This document shows positions 36,206 through 43,376 of a stretch of DNA of 43,376 bases, piece after piece. The stretch's first letter is position 1. Each line of letters begins with the position of its first letter. The notes beneath the pieces are model-generated. The model saw nothing but the letters and a program-made list of their open reading frames with translations, searched no databases and was not told the DNA's origin. This DNA comes from Catenovulum sp. 2E275 (GTDB lineage Bacteria > Pseudomonadota > Gammaproteobacteria > Enterobacterales > Alteromonadaceae): contig NZ_JAOPFU010000038.1 in assembly GCF_025515275.1 (NCBI RefSeq), forward strand, positions 1 to 43,376, written 5' to 3'. The position numbers were made by a program, and so were the translations under genes.

Positions 36206-37324
36206 ATGTTTAAAGAAACACCAATTAAACGCAAACAAACTAAAAAAATCTGGGTTGGCTCTGTTGCGGTAGGTGGCGATGCACCAATTGCCGTACAAAC
36301 TATGACCAATACATTAACAACGGATGTGGAAGCAACGGTCGCTCAAATTAATCGAGTTGAGCAAGCTGGCGCAGATATTGTTAGGGTATCTGTACCAACA
36401 ATGGAAGCGGCAGAAGCATTTAAGCTTATCAAACAGCAAACTAATATTCCGATTGTTGCCGATATTCACTTTGATTACCGCATTGCCTTAAAAGTGGCTG
36501 AATATGGAGTCGACTGCTTACGTATTAATCCGGGTAATATTGGTCGTGAAGATAGAATTCGTGCTGTTGTTGATTGTGCCCGTGATAACAATATTCCAAT
36601 TAGAATTGGGGTCAATGGCGGTTCACTTGAAAAAGATTTACAAGAAAAATACGGCGAACCGACTGCGCAGGCATTGTTAGAGTCAGCGATGCGTCACGTC
36701 GATATTTTGGACAGGCTTAACTTTGATCAATTTAAAGTGAGTGTTAAAGCATCGGATGTATTTTTAGCTGTTGATGCGTATCGTTTATTGTCTCAGCAAA
36801 TTGATAACCCGCTGCATTTAGGTATTACCGAAGCTGGCGGTGCACGAACCGGCGCAGTTAAATCCGCAATTGGTTTAGGCATTTTATTAAATGAAGGCAT
36901 AGGTGATACGTTACGAATTTCACTGGCGGCCGATCCGGTTGAAGAAGTTAAAGTCGGTTTTGATATTTTAAAATCACTGAGAATCCGTAGCCGAGGAATT
37001 AATTTTATTGCATGTCCAAGCTGTTCAAGACAAGAGTTTGATGTGATTAAAACGGTTAATGCGTTAGAACAAAGGCTTGATGATATTACCACCGCAATGG
37101 ATGTTTCCATTATTGGTTGTGTGGTAAACGGCCCGGGTGAAGCATTAGCGTCAGACATTGGTTTAGCCGGCGCAGCTAAACAAAGTGGGTTTTATGTAGA
37201 CGGTGAACGCCAGAAAGAACGTATAGATAATGACGATATTGTGGATACGTTAGAGAAACACATCAGAGCAAAAGCGGCTCGGGTAGATGAAAAAAACAAA
37301 ATTGATGTTCAGCAAGTAGATTAA
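36206..37324 (+). CDS. ispG: 4-hydroxy-3-methylbut-2-enyl diphosphate synthase IspG
   Basis: A 372-residue [4Fe-4S] enzyme of the MEP isoprenoid pathway that converts MEcPP to HMBPP using flavodoxin. Cluster ligands are Cys270, Cys273 (CPSC) and Cys305 ([11 protein letters not shown]), the same positions as in E. coli, and the TIM-barrel motifs QTMTNT and [10 protein letters not shown] are clear. It lies two bases after rodZ, as in many gammaproteobacteria. Confidence 0.98.
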   Translation: MFKETPIKRKQTKKIWVGSVAVGGDAPIAVQTMTNTLTTDVEATVAQINRVEQAGADIVRVSVPTMEAAEAFKLIKQQTNIPIVADIHFDYRIALKVAEYGVDCLRINPGNIGREDRIRAVVDCARDNNIPIRIGVNGGSLEKDLQEKYGEPTAQALLESAMRHVDILDRLNFDQFKVSVKASDVFLAVDAYRLLSQQIDNPLHLGITEAGGARTGAVKSAIGLGILLNEGIGDTLRISLAADPVEEVKVGFDILKSLRIRSRGINFIACPSCSRQEFDVIKTVNALEQRLDDITTAMDVSIIGCVVNGPGEALASDIGLAGAAKQSGFYVDGERQKERIDNDDIVDTLEKHIRAKAARVDEKNKIDVQQVD

Positions 37325-37389
37325 AACAGTTCAATTGCATTAAATTGGATGTAAGTTGACTAGATATTAAGCAACTAAAATAGGGCGCT

Positions 37390-37417
37390 TTGCCTTTTAG
37401 GTGAAGTTCTCTATAAT
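37390..37417 (+). promoter_or_regulatory. Probable hisS promoter
   Basis: TTGCCT (37390-37395), a 16-base spacer and a perfect TATAAT (37412-37417), 66 bases before the hisS start codon. Confidence 0.6.
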
Positions 37418-37483
37418 TCAGCCTTTTGTAATATATTGTTAATTAATCGCTGAGTGTGTAACTGAGTGTAAGCGAGAAAAAGC

Positions 37484-38758
37484 GTGTCAAAAAATATTCA
37501 GGCAATTCGAGGCATGAACGACTGTTTGCCGAGCCAAACGCCAGTCTGGCAAAAAGTAGAATCTGTATTAAGAGATGTAGTGAATCGCTATGGTTATAGC
37601 GAAATCAGAATGCCAATTGTCGAAATGACAGAGCTATTTAAACGCTCAATTGGTGAAGTAACAGATATCGTAGAAAAAGAAATGTATACCTTTGATGATC
37701 GTAACGGGGATAGCTTAACCTTACGACCAGAAGGAACCGCCAGTTGTGTACGTGCCGGTAATGAACATGGTTTGTTGTATAACCAGATTCAGCGATTATG
37801 GTATATGGGACCTATGTTCCGTCACGAGCGTCCACAAAAAGGACGTTATCGTCAATTCCATCAATTTGGGGTGGAAACATTTGGCATGAATGGACCGGAT
37901 ATAGATGCGGAAATTATCGCTCTAACGGCTAGAATGTGGAAAGAGCTAGGTATTAAAGAGCAGGTTCGTTTAGAAATTAACTCGTTAGGTTCAAATGAAG
38001 AAAGAGCAACTTACCGTGATGCTTTAGTTGAGTTTTTAAAGCAGCATGAATCAGCATTAGATGATGACTGTCGCCGCAGAATGTTAACTAATCCATTAAG
38101 AGTATTAGATACCAAAAATTCTGATATTCAGGTGATTTTAAAAGATGCTCCAAGATTATCTGATTATTTTGGCGAAGAATCGAAAAAACATTTTTCAGGT
38201 TTGTGTGAACGTTTAGACGCTTTAGGTATCCAATACCAGGTTAACGAAAGGCTGGTACGTGGTTTAGATTATTATAATTACACAGTTTTTGAATGGATTA
38301 CTGAAAGTTTAGGTGCTCAGGGTACAGTTTGTGCTGGCGGTCGTTACGATGGTTTAGTTGAGCAACTTGGTGGTAAAGCAACTCCAGCCGTTGGTTTTGC
38401 AATGGGACTTGAGCGTTTAGTTTTAATGCTTGAAACTTTAAAATTAAATGAAGATGTTCGCCGTGCAGTTGATGTTTATGTCGTGATGTTAGGTGAGCAG
38501 GCAGAAATTAAAGCACCAGCCATTATTGAAACGTTAAGAGATCAGCTACCGGATGTTCGGATTCAACTGAACTGTGGCGGCGGGAATTTTAAAAAGCAAT
38601 TTAAAAAAGCAGATAAAAGCGGTGCAGAAATCGCGCTGGTTTTTGCCGAAGATGAAATTGCTAACCAAAGTGTAAGTGTTAAACATTTACGTAAACAACA
38701 AGAACAAATAACAATAAGCCTGAGCGATGCAGCACAGGCAATTGCAAAAGAGCTATAA
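37484..38758 (+). CDS. hisS: Histidine--tRNA ligase
   Basis: A 424-residue class II aminoacyl-tRNA synthetase. IRGMNDCLP at the start, the class II motif 2 region ([18 protein letters not shown], near 113-130), the histidine-specific [15 protein letters not shown] (about 257-271) and the motif 3 region GFAMGLERL are present, followed by the anticodon-binding domain from about 328. The start is GTG 37484. yfgM follows after 10 bases. Confidence 0.98.
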   Translation: MSKNIQAIRGMNDCLPSQTPVWQKVESVLRDVVNRYGYSEIRMPIVEMTELFKRSIGEVTDIVEKEMYTFDDRNGDSLTLRPEGTASCVRAGNEHGLLYNQIQRLWYMGPMFRHERPQKGRYRQFHQFGVETFGMNGPDIDAEIIALTARMWKELGIKEQVRLEINSLGSNEERATYRDALVEFLKQHESALDDDCRRRMLTNPLRVLDTKNSDIQVILKDAPRLSDYFGEESKKHFSGLCERLDALGIQYQVNERLVRGLDYYNYTVFEWITESLGAQGTVCAGGRYDGLVEQLGGKATPAVGFAMGLERLVLMLETLKLNEDVRRAVDVYVVMLGEQAEIKAPAIIETLRDQLPDVRIQLNCGGGNFKKQFKKADKSGAEIALVFAEDEIANQSVSVKHLRKQQEQITISLSDAAQAIAKEL

Positions 38759-38768
38759 GGGGACAGTC

Positions 38769-39401
38769 ATGGAAATTTATTCAACTGAAGAACAACAGGT
38801 TGAAGCTATTAAGTCAATTTGGAGCAAATACGGCGGCGCTATTATCGGTGGTGTTGTTGTTGGTTTAGCAAGTATCTATGGCTGGAACTGGTATCAAGAT
38901 AATGAAAAAGCAACGCAAGAAGCACAATCATTAGCTTACCAGCAAGCAACTGAAAATGTATCAGTTGATAACACAGCAAAAGTTCAGTCATTTATTGAAG
39001 CAGAAAAAGGTTCAGGTCTAGCAACTTTAGCCGCTTTACAACTGGCTAAAACTTATGTTGAAGCTAATCAATTAGATAAAGCCGCAGAGCAACTTAAATG
39101 GGCAAAAGACAATACTCAGGATAAATCAGTTCAGGATTTAGCCACTTATCGTTTAGCCCGAATTGAATTTGCTCAAGGCAATGCCGATGCTGCGTTAGAT
39201 TTGGTTAACGCACCTAACAGCGAAGCATTTACAGCACAGTTTGCTGAATTACGTGGCGATATTTTATTAAGCCAAGGTGATGCTGATAAAGCTCGTGGTG
39301 AGTATCAAACCGCTGCTGACAATGATGGCTTAATGGGTAACCCTGGCCTTAAAATGAAATTAGATAATTTAGCTCAAGATAACGGAACGGTTGCGTTGTA
39401 A
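38769..39401 (+). CDS. yfgM: YfgM/tetratricopeptide protein, ancillary SecYEG subunit
   Basis: A 210-residue inner-membrane protein with one N-terminal transmembrane helix (22-41) and a periplasmic TPR-like domain. In E. coli YfgM joins PpiD at the Sec translocon and passes clients to periplasmic chaperones. ATG 38769 (MEIYSTEEQQ) is preferred over an upstream in-frame ATG inside hisS because AGGGGA lies just before it. It overlaps the bamB start by one base (TAATG). Confidence 0.93.
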   Translation: MEIYSTEEQQVEAIKSIWSKYGGAIIGGVVVGLASIYGWNWYQDNEKATQEAQSLAYQQATENVSVDNTAKVQSFIEAEKGSGLATLAALQLAKTYVEANQLDKAAEQLKWAKDNTQDKSVQDLATYRLARIEFAQGNADAALDLVNAPNSEAFTAQFAELRGDILLSQGDADKARGEYQTAADNDGLMGNPGLKMKLDNLAQDNGTVAL

Positions 39402-40621
39402 TGAAGTTTAAACAAGCGAGAAAAACGGCTGTTGCTATTTTAGTTATATCAGGATTAGTTGGTTGTGCATCAAACGACGAAGATCCAGATTCACTACCGG
39501 CTGAAAAACCGGAAATTCAGAATCAATTTTCAACCAAAGTTGAATGGCGAAAATCGGTAGGCGAAGGCATACAAGCATTTTATTCTCGCTTGAAACCTGC
39601 GGTTGGTTACGACAAAGTATTTGCCGCAGACCGCTCCGGTTTAATTACCGCTTATGAACAAACATCTGGTAAACAGGTTTGGGAAAAAGATATTCGAGCA
39701 AAAGAAGAAAGCTACTTACGCTGGTTTGGCATTAATATGTCTGCGGATGTAAGAGTTTCTGGCATGGTCGCATCTTACGAAAAACTGTTTGTTGGTTGTG
39801 AAAACGGCCAAATCTATGCGCTGGATATTAATACCGGTGAGCAACTTTGGCAGGCTTCTGTATTAGGGGAAATTTTATCAGCCCCGATAGCAGAAGAAGG
39901 TAAAGTGATTGTCAATTTAGGCGCTGGTAATACAGTTGCGTTAGATGCAGATGATGGAAAGCAGCTTTGGGATTCCATTTCTGAAGTGCCTACTTTGACT
40001 ATTCGAGGTGTATCGTCTCCGGCTTATGCGCAGGGCGGTGTATTTGTGGGTGGTGCTAACGGTAAGTTATTAACTTATGCGGCGGCTAATGGCCAGCTTG
40101 CTTGGGATGTTGCCATTGCCAAACCTCAAGGTTCAACTGAGCTTGCCCGTATTGTTGATATTGATGCAACGCCAATTATCTCTGGTTACAACTTATATGC
40201 GTTATCAGCGGGCGGTGCGTTAAGTTCAATTGATATGCGAAGTGCGCGTGTTGTTTGGAAGCGTGAGTACCGCGGTTACGAAAATATGACGCTTGACGGC
40301 AGCCAATTATTACTCAGTGACGATCACAGTGTATTATATTCGGTTGACGCTCGTACTGGGGTTGAAAACTGGTCTAACTTGAAACTGCGTAATCGTCAGG
40401 TAACAGCCGGTGCTGTATTTGGTGATTATTATGTGGTCGGTGATTTTGAAGGTTATTTATATTTCTTTAATAAAACCGATGGTGAGTTAGTTTATATGCG
40501 CCAATTAGATAACGAGTCTTTGGTCGCTCAGCCCGTTGTTGAAAACGGACTATTATATGTTCAAACCAGAGAAGGTGATTTATTTGCAATTTCTCTGCCG
40601 CAAACTCAAGATGAGTCTTAA
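39401..40621 (+). CDS. bamB: Outer membrane protein assembly factor BamB
   Basis: A 406-residue lipoprotein of the BAM complex that inserts beta-barrel proteins. The lipobox LVGC places Cys22 as lipidated. The rest is an eight-bladed PQQ-type beta-propeller with repeated G-x-x-x-W-x patterns such as TSGKQVWE, NTGEQLWQ, DDGKQLWD and NGQLAWD. It follows hisS-yfgM, the usual order. The gene normally next, der, is absent. Confidence 0.96.
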   Translation: MKFKQARKTAVAILVISGLVGCASNDEDPDSLPAEKPEIQNQFSTKVEWRKSVGEGIQAFYSRLKPAVGYDKVFAADRSGLITAYEQTSGKQVWEKDIRAKEESYLRWFGINMSADVRVSGMVASYEKLFVGCENGQIYALDINTGEQLWQASVLGEILSAPIAEEGKVIVNLGAGNTVALDADDGKQLWDSISEVPTLTIRGVSSPAYAQGGVFVGGANGKLLTYAAANGQLAWDVAIAKPQGSTELARIVDIDATPIISGYNLYALSAGGALSSIDMRSARVVWKREYRGYENMTLDGSQLLLSDDHSVLYSVDARTGVENWSNLKLRNRQVTAGAVFGDYYVVGDFEGYLYFFNKTDGELVYMRQLDNESLVAQPVVENGLLYVQTREGDLFAISLPQTQDES

Positions 40622-40630
40622 TCATTTATA

Positions 40631-41368
40631 ATGAAGCAGACTTCACCAGCCTGGCCAATTGAAATCATTGGTCAGGTTGAATCACCTTTCAAAGAAAAGT
40701 TCTCTGTACCACGCCAGCCAAACTTGGCCTCAGCCGTTAGAGGCAAAATTCATTTTTTTGCGCCTTTTAATCAAGCTCCATGTTTTGCTGGATTAGAGCA
40801 ATTTAGTCATATCTGGCTACAATTTATTTTTGATAAAACCGCAGAGCAGGGCTGGAAGCCTAGTGTGAGACCGCCCAGATTAGGCGGCAACAAAAAAGTC
40901 GGGGTATTTGCAACCCGTTCACCGTTTCGGCCAAATCCAATTGGTTTATCTTGTGTTGAGTTAATTTCGGTTGATATTAATCAACAGCAGGAAGTCAGTT
41001 TAACCATTGCAGGGTTAGATTTGGTGGATAAAACGCCGATAGTCGATATTAAGCCTTATGTGCCTTATGCGGACAGTCTGGCCGATGCAAGTAGTTTGTT
41101 TTCACCGCAAGCGCCGGATTTATTAAATAAAGTCGAATTTTCTACCAACTTAACCAGCCAAATTCAGCAAATTAGTCAATCTATTCCAGAGTTTGCCCAA
41201 GTTGTTGAGCAGGTATTATTGCAAGATCCAAGACCGGCATACCATAAAAAAGATCCGCAAATAGATCGTATTTATGGCGTGAAATTATATAACTTTGATA
41301 TTCGTTGGCAGATCAATGATCAGATATGTTATGTCGTTGCGATTAATCCGCAGGATCAGACTGAATAA
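40631..41368 (+). CDS. trmO: tRNA (adenine(37)-N6)-methyltransferase TrmO
   Basis: A 245-residue TsaA/TrmO-family enzyme that uses SAM to N6-methylate t6A37 in tRNA(Thr). IGQVESPFKEKFSVPRQP near residues 13-30 and the signature ATRSPFRPNPIGLS (about 96-109) are clear, followed by DIKPYVPYAD and a C-terminal domain with the DPRPAYHK motif. Its substrate nucleotide is produced by the pathway of TsaB, also encoded here. The last 26 bases overlap the end of ytjB on the opposite strand. Confidence 0.92.
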   Translation: MKQTSPAWPIEIIGQVESPFKEKFSVPRQPNLASAVRGKIHFFAPFNQAPCFAGLEQFSHIWLQFIFDKTAEQGWKPSVRPPRLGGNKKVGVFATRSPFRPNPIGLSCVELISVDINQQQEVSLTIAGLDLVDKTPIVDIKPYVPYADSLADASSLFSPQAPDLLNKVEFSTNLTSQIQQISQSIPEFAQVVEQVLLQDPRPAYHKKDPQIDRIYGVKLYNFDIRWQINDQICYVVAINPQDQTE

Positions 41369-41939
41369 TATTACTTACCTGACGGTAAAATGCCCGGCTG
41401 AATAGCAGCCCAGCTAAGCCAGCTAAAAACAACATTAATCGGCCAGTAGAACTTTGTTTTTCAAGCATTTGTTGTTGGGGTTCATTAAAGCGGTTTTTAT
41501 CATAGCTGACCCGTAAATAACCTAACAGAGTATGGTTATCGTCATATAACTCAGTTACGGTTGGAATAATTGAGACAGAGCCATAAGGGTTTAATCCGGT
41601 TGCATCTGCCACAGATAAGCTATTGGTTGAACGCGCAATGATTTTACCTTTTTCATCATACAAACTGGCATCAATAATACGCTTGGAAATCACAATATAA
41701 TCCAGCGTTTCAGCGGCATTTTCAAAGCCTTTCATATATAAAAAACGCTGTGCCAGCATATCACTTAGTTCTCTTGCCGTTTGATAATTATACTCTCGGA
41801 ACTTAACGTCAAAATAGCGGTTTTGATCAAGCCATAAACCTAAAATGACAAAAATAATAGCGCTGGCAAGGCCTGCCTGAACTATTTTTCGGATAATCCA
41901 GCGTTTATCACTTTTGTATATGTTATTGATTAAGTTCAT
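41343..41939 (-). CDS. ytjB: YtjB (Smp/AhpA) family membrane protein
   Basis: A protein of about 198 residues from ATG 41939, with an upstream ATG at 42002 adding an unlikely tail. It has an N-terminal transmembrane helix (about 17-38), a periplasmic domain (LSDMLAQRFLY, DASLYDEKGKIIARS, GYLRVSYD) and a second hydrophobic helix near the C-terminus (about 165-184). In E. coli the same family (ytjB/smp) is divergent from serB, as here. The function is unclear; the layout resembles a sensor input domain without an output domain. Confidence 0.85.
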   Translation of the reverse strand: MNLINNIYKSDKRWIIRKIVQAGLASAIIFVILGLWLDQNRYFDVKFREYNYQTARELSDMLAQRFLYMKGFENAAETLDYIVISKRIIDASLYDEKGKIIARSTNSLSVADATGLNPYGSVSIIPTVTELYDDNHTLLGYLRVSYDKNRFNEPQQQMLEKQSSTGRLMLFLAGLAGLLFSRAFYRQVSNIIQSDPAD

Positions 41940-42099
41940 AAAAAAATAAAGGTAGAGAAGACAGCCAGTGCCAAATATATCGAATGACAACAAATAACGC
42001 AAAAAGAATCGCGCAATCCGCTAGATTATCTTATCTTGTTTATTTAAATATCCGATTTTTTCAGTACAATATTCAAAATTTTTTAGATAAGAGCTTTTT

Positions 42100-43152
42100 G
42101 TGAATCCATTTTCAGAATTAACTGAGCAAACCATAAACTCAGATGCTTTGTTTGCTACACACTATCTTCCTTTGCTTTGTGAACAAAATAAAAAGCAAGA
42201 TACATTAACCATTGAACTTGATCCAGCAGATGCCACACGTTATCGCTTAACGTCGCAATTTACGGCAACTGGTCCAGAATTAATTATTTATGCACAAAAT
42301 TTAACTCAAGCTCAGTTTGACCATGTTAGTCGCTTTTGCCAGCAACAAGCCATTCAAATGCAGACTTGTTATTTAATTGCGGCAATTGACGGTCAAAATG
42401 ATTGTGCAGTGAGTTGGTGTTTAAACCAGAGCTTAACCGAAAATGTTTTTGCCGAGCTAAAACAATGGGCTTTAGAGCAAGGGTTAGAAATTTGGCAAGT
42501 AAACCAGCGTCCAAGTTTATCTGAGCCGGGTTTATTGTTAATGGATATGGATTCAACCACGATTAAAATCGAGTGTATTGATGAAATTGCAAAATTGGCC
42601 GGAGTGGGTGAAGAAGTTGCAAAAGTGACTGAACTGGCAATGCTGGGTAAGCTAGATTTTGCTGAAAGTTTACGTGGACGAGTTGCTACGTTAAAAGATT
42701 GCAACGAAAGTGTATTGCAGTCGGTTGCCGATAATTTACCTTTAATGCATGGTTTAGAGCGCTTAATTAAAGTGTTGAAACAACATCACTGGAAAGTGGC
42801 TATTGCCTCAGGTGGTTTTACTTTTTTTGCTGATAAGTTAAAAGCGCAACTGGGTTTAGATGCCGCAGTAGCTAATGTGTTGACCATTGAAAATGGAAAA
42901 TTAACGGGCGAAATAACGGGTGAAATTGTTGATGCCCAAGTTAAAGCACGCACGTTAAATGAATTAGCGGCAAGTTTTAATATTCCTCAGTCGCAAACAG
43001 TTGCAATGGGCGATGGTGCTAACGATTTAGTGATGATGTCAGCCGCTGATTTAGGGGTTGCATTTGAAGCTAAACCGATAGTGCAGGATAAAGCTGATGT
43101 TGCGATTAATCATCATGGCTTAGATGCATTATTATTTATTTTAAAAGCTTAA
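42100..43152 (+). CDS. serB: Phosphoserine phosphatase SerB
   Basis: A 350-residue HAD-family enzyme for the last step of serine synthesis. The catalytic motif MDMDSTTIKIECIDE has nucleophile Asp149 and acid Asp151, followed by SGGFTFF, and GDGANDLVMM near the C-terminus. The N-terminal 140 residues form the ACT-like domain of gammaproteobacterial SerB. The start is GTG 42100. It is divergent from ytjB, which confirms the locus. Confidence 0.97.
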   Translation: MNPFSELTEQTINSDALFATHYLPLLCEQNKKQDTLTIELDPADATRYRLTSQFTATGPELIIYAQNLTQAQFDHVSRFCQQQAIQMQTCYLIAAIDGQNDCAVSWCLNQSLTENVFAELKQWALEQGLEIWQVNQRPSLSEPGLLLMDMDSTTIKIECIDEIAKLAGVGEEVAKVTELAMLGKLDFAESLRGRVATLKDCNESVLQSVADNLPLMHGLERLIKVLKQHHWKVAIASGGFTFFADKLKAQLGLDAAVANVLTIENGKLTGEITGEIVDAQVKARTLNELAASFNIPQSQTVAMGDGANDLVMMSAADLGVAFEAKPIVQDKADVAINHHGLDALLFILKA

Positions 43153-43207
43153 TTTTTCTTTTTAGCTTTTTTATTTTTATAACTCTGGTTTTCATCACTT
43201 TGTTTTT

Positions 43208-43235
43208 ATCTCCCAAACAAACCCGTTTGGGAGAT
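43208..43235. repeat. Perfect hairpin downstream of serB
   Basis: An 11-base-pair perfect stem (ATCTCCCAAAC with GTTTGGGAGAT) and six-base loop, 56 bases after serB. No T-run follows on either strand, so it is not a standard intrinsic terminator, although it may stall or protect the serB mRNA end. Confidence 0.5.
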
Positions 43236-43258
43236 AACTTAACTAACCTCAATTCGGT

Positions 43259-43372
43259 TTAATGAATATGTTTCAAACGGTCTTTTTTCGCGGGTACTGC
43301 GTTAAATTCACTTGCAATACGACCCCATGGATGGGGGAGGTAGAGCGACGTCGGAACTAAAGCCGAGACTAG
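43259..43372 (-). other. Possible 3' end of a minus-strand ORF
   Basis: The minus strand is open for 37 codons up to an in-frame stop at 43373-43375. It contains LYLPHPWGRIASEFNAVPAK and ends KDRLKHIH. Without a start, ribosome binding site or recognised family this may be chance or the remnant of a gene continuing past the window. Confidence 0.2.
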
Positions 43373-43376
43373 CTAT

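Noticed and set aside
36793-37158. 121-codon minus-strand ORF inside ispG
   Set aside because: It lies wholly within a conserved ispG reading frame and its translation resembles no family.
43208-43235. Intrinsic terminator for serB
   Set aside because: The stem is good but no T-run follows on the plus strand, and the minus-strand side is followed by A residues.

Overview
The window reads as chromosomal DNA of a marine gammaproteobacterium of the Alteromonadales type: AT-rich, compact operons, gammaproteobacterial gene orders (yqcC-truC-flavodoxin, yoaA-tsaB-slp, the isc operon followed by ndk-rlmN-pilW-rodZ-ispG-hisS-yfgM-bamB, and ytjB opposite serB) plus Alteromonadales/Vibrio-type DUF3301, DUF3549 and DUF2069 genes. 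An agar/starch-degrading genus such as Catenovulum would fit, but that is inference. No rRNA, tRNA, CRISPR array or phage module was seen.

Layout. 1-1220: a fragment of a chromosomal-integron-like cassette array with two short cassette genes (a small lipoprotein and a four-helix membrane protein), two attC-like palindromes and a 180-bp non-coding unit bounded by GTT. 1500-4111: two minus-strand genes for exported proteins, one unknown and one a phytase-like lipoprotein with a collagen-like linker. 4112-5146: a gene-poor kilobase holding an internally deleted IS256-family element (4469-4841) and an unidentified coding relic. 5147-8154: DUF3301/DUF3549 opposite yqcC-truC-flavodoxin. 8168-11738: a minus-strand run with a TIGR01621 pseudouridine synthase, DUF2069, wrbA, arsC-like and bepA. 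11806-13339: unknown genes around a TusA-like gene. 13457-18740: yoaA, tsaB, an M50-like peptidase, slp, an alpha/beta hydrolase and a DUF3820 gene. 18830-23367: a fused 5-oxoprolinase and trmN6. 23425-27038: a divergent starch/maltooligosaccharide pair, an exported alpha-amylase lipoprotein and a cytoplasmic GH13_23-type alpha-glucosidase, sharing an intergenic region with two LacI-type palindromes. 27157-32467: complete iscRSUA-hscBA-fdx with two IscR-type sites over the promoter and a terminator after fdx. 32628-40621: ndk, rlmN, pilW, rodZ, ispG, hisS, yfgM, bamB. 40631-43152: trmO, ytjB (minus) and serB.

Functionally, most of the window is housekeeping: Fe-S cluster assembly next to two Fe-S enzymes that need it (RlmN, IspG), tRNA/rRNA modification (TruC, TIGR01621, TsaB, TrmN6, RlmN, TrmO), outer-membrane quality control (BepA, BamB, YfgM) and cell shape/pili (RodZ, PilW). 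The accessory and most unusual part is the first 5 kb. I found no convincing complete new defence or metabolic system; the best candidate for something undescribed is the 180-bp GTT-bounded unit sitting exactly at an attC/cassette junction, one end of which recurs before the other cassette gene.
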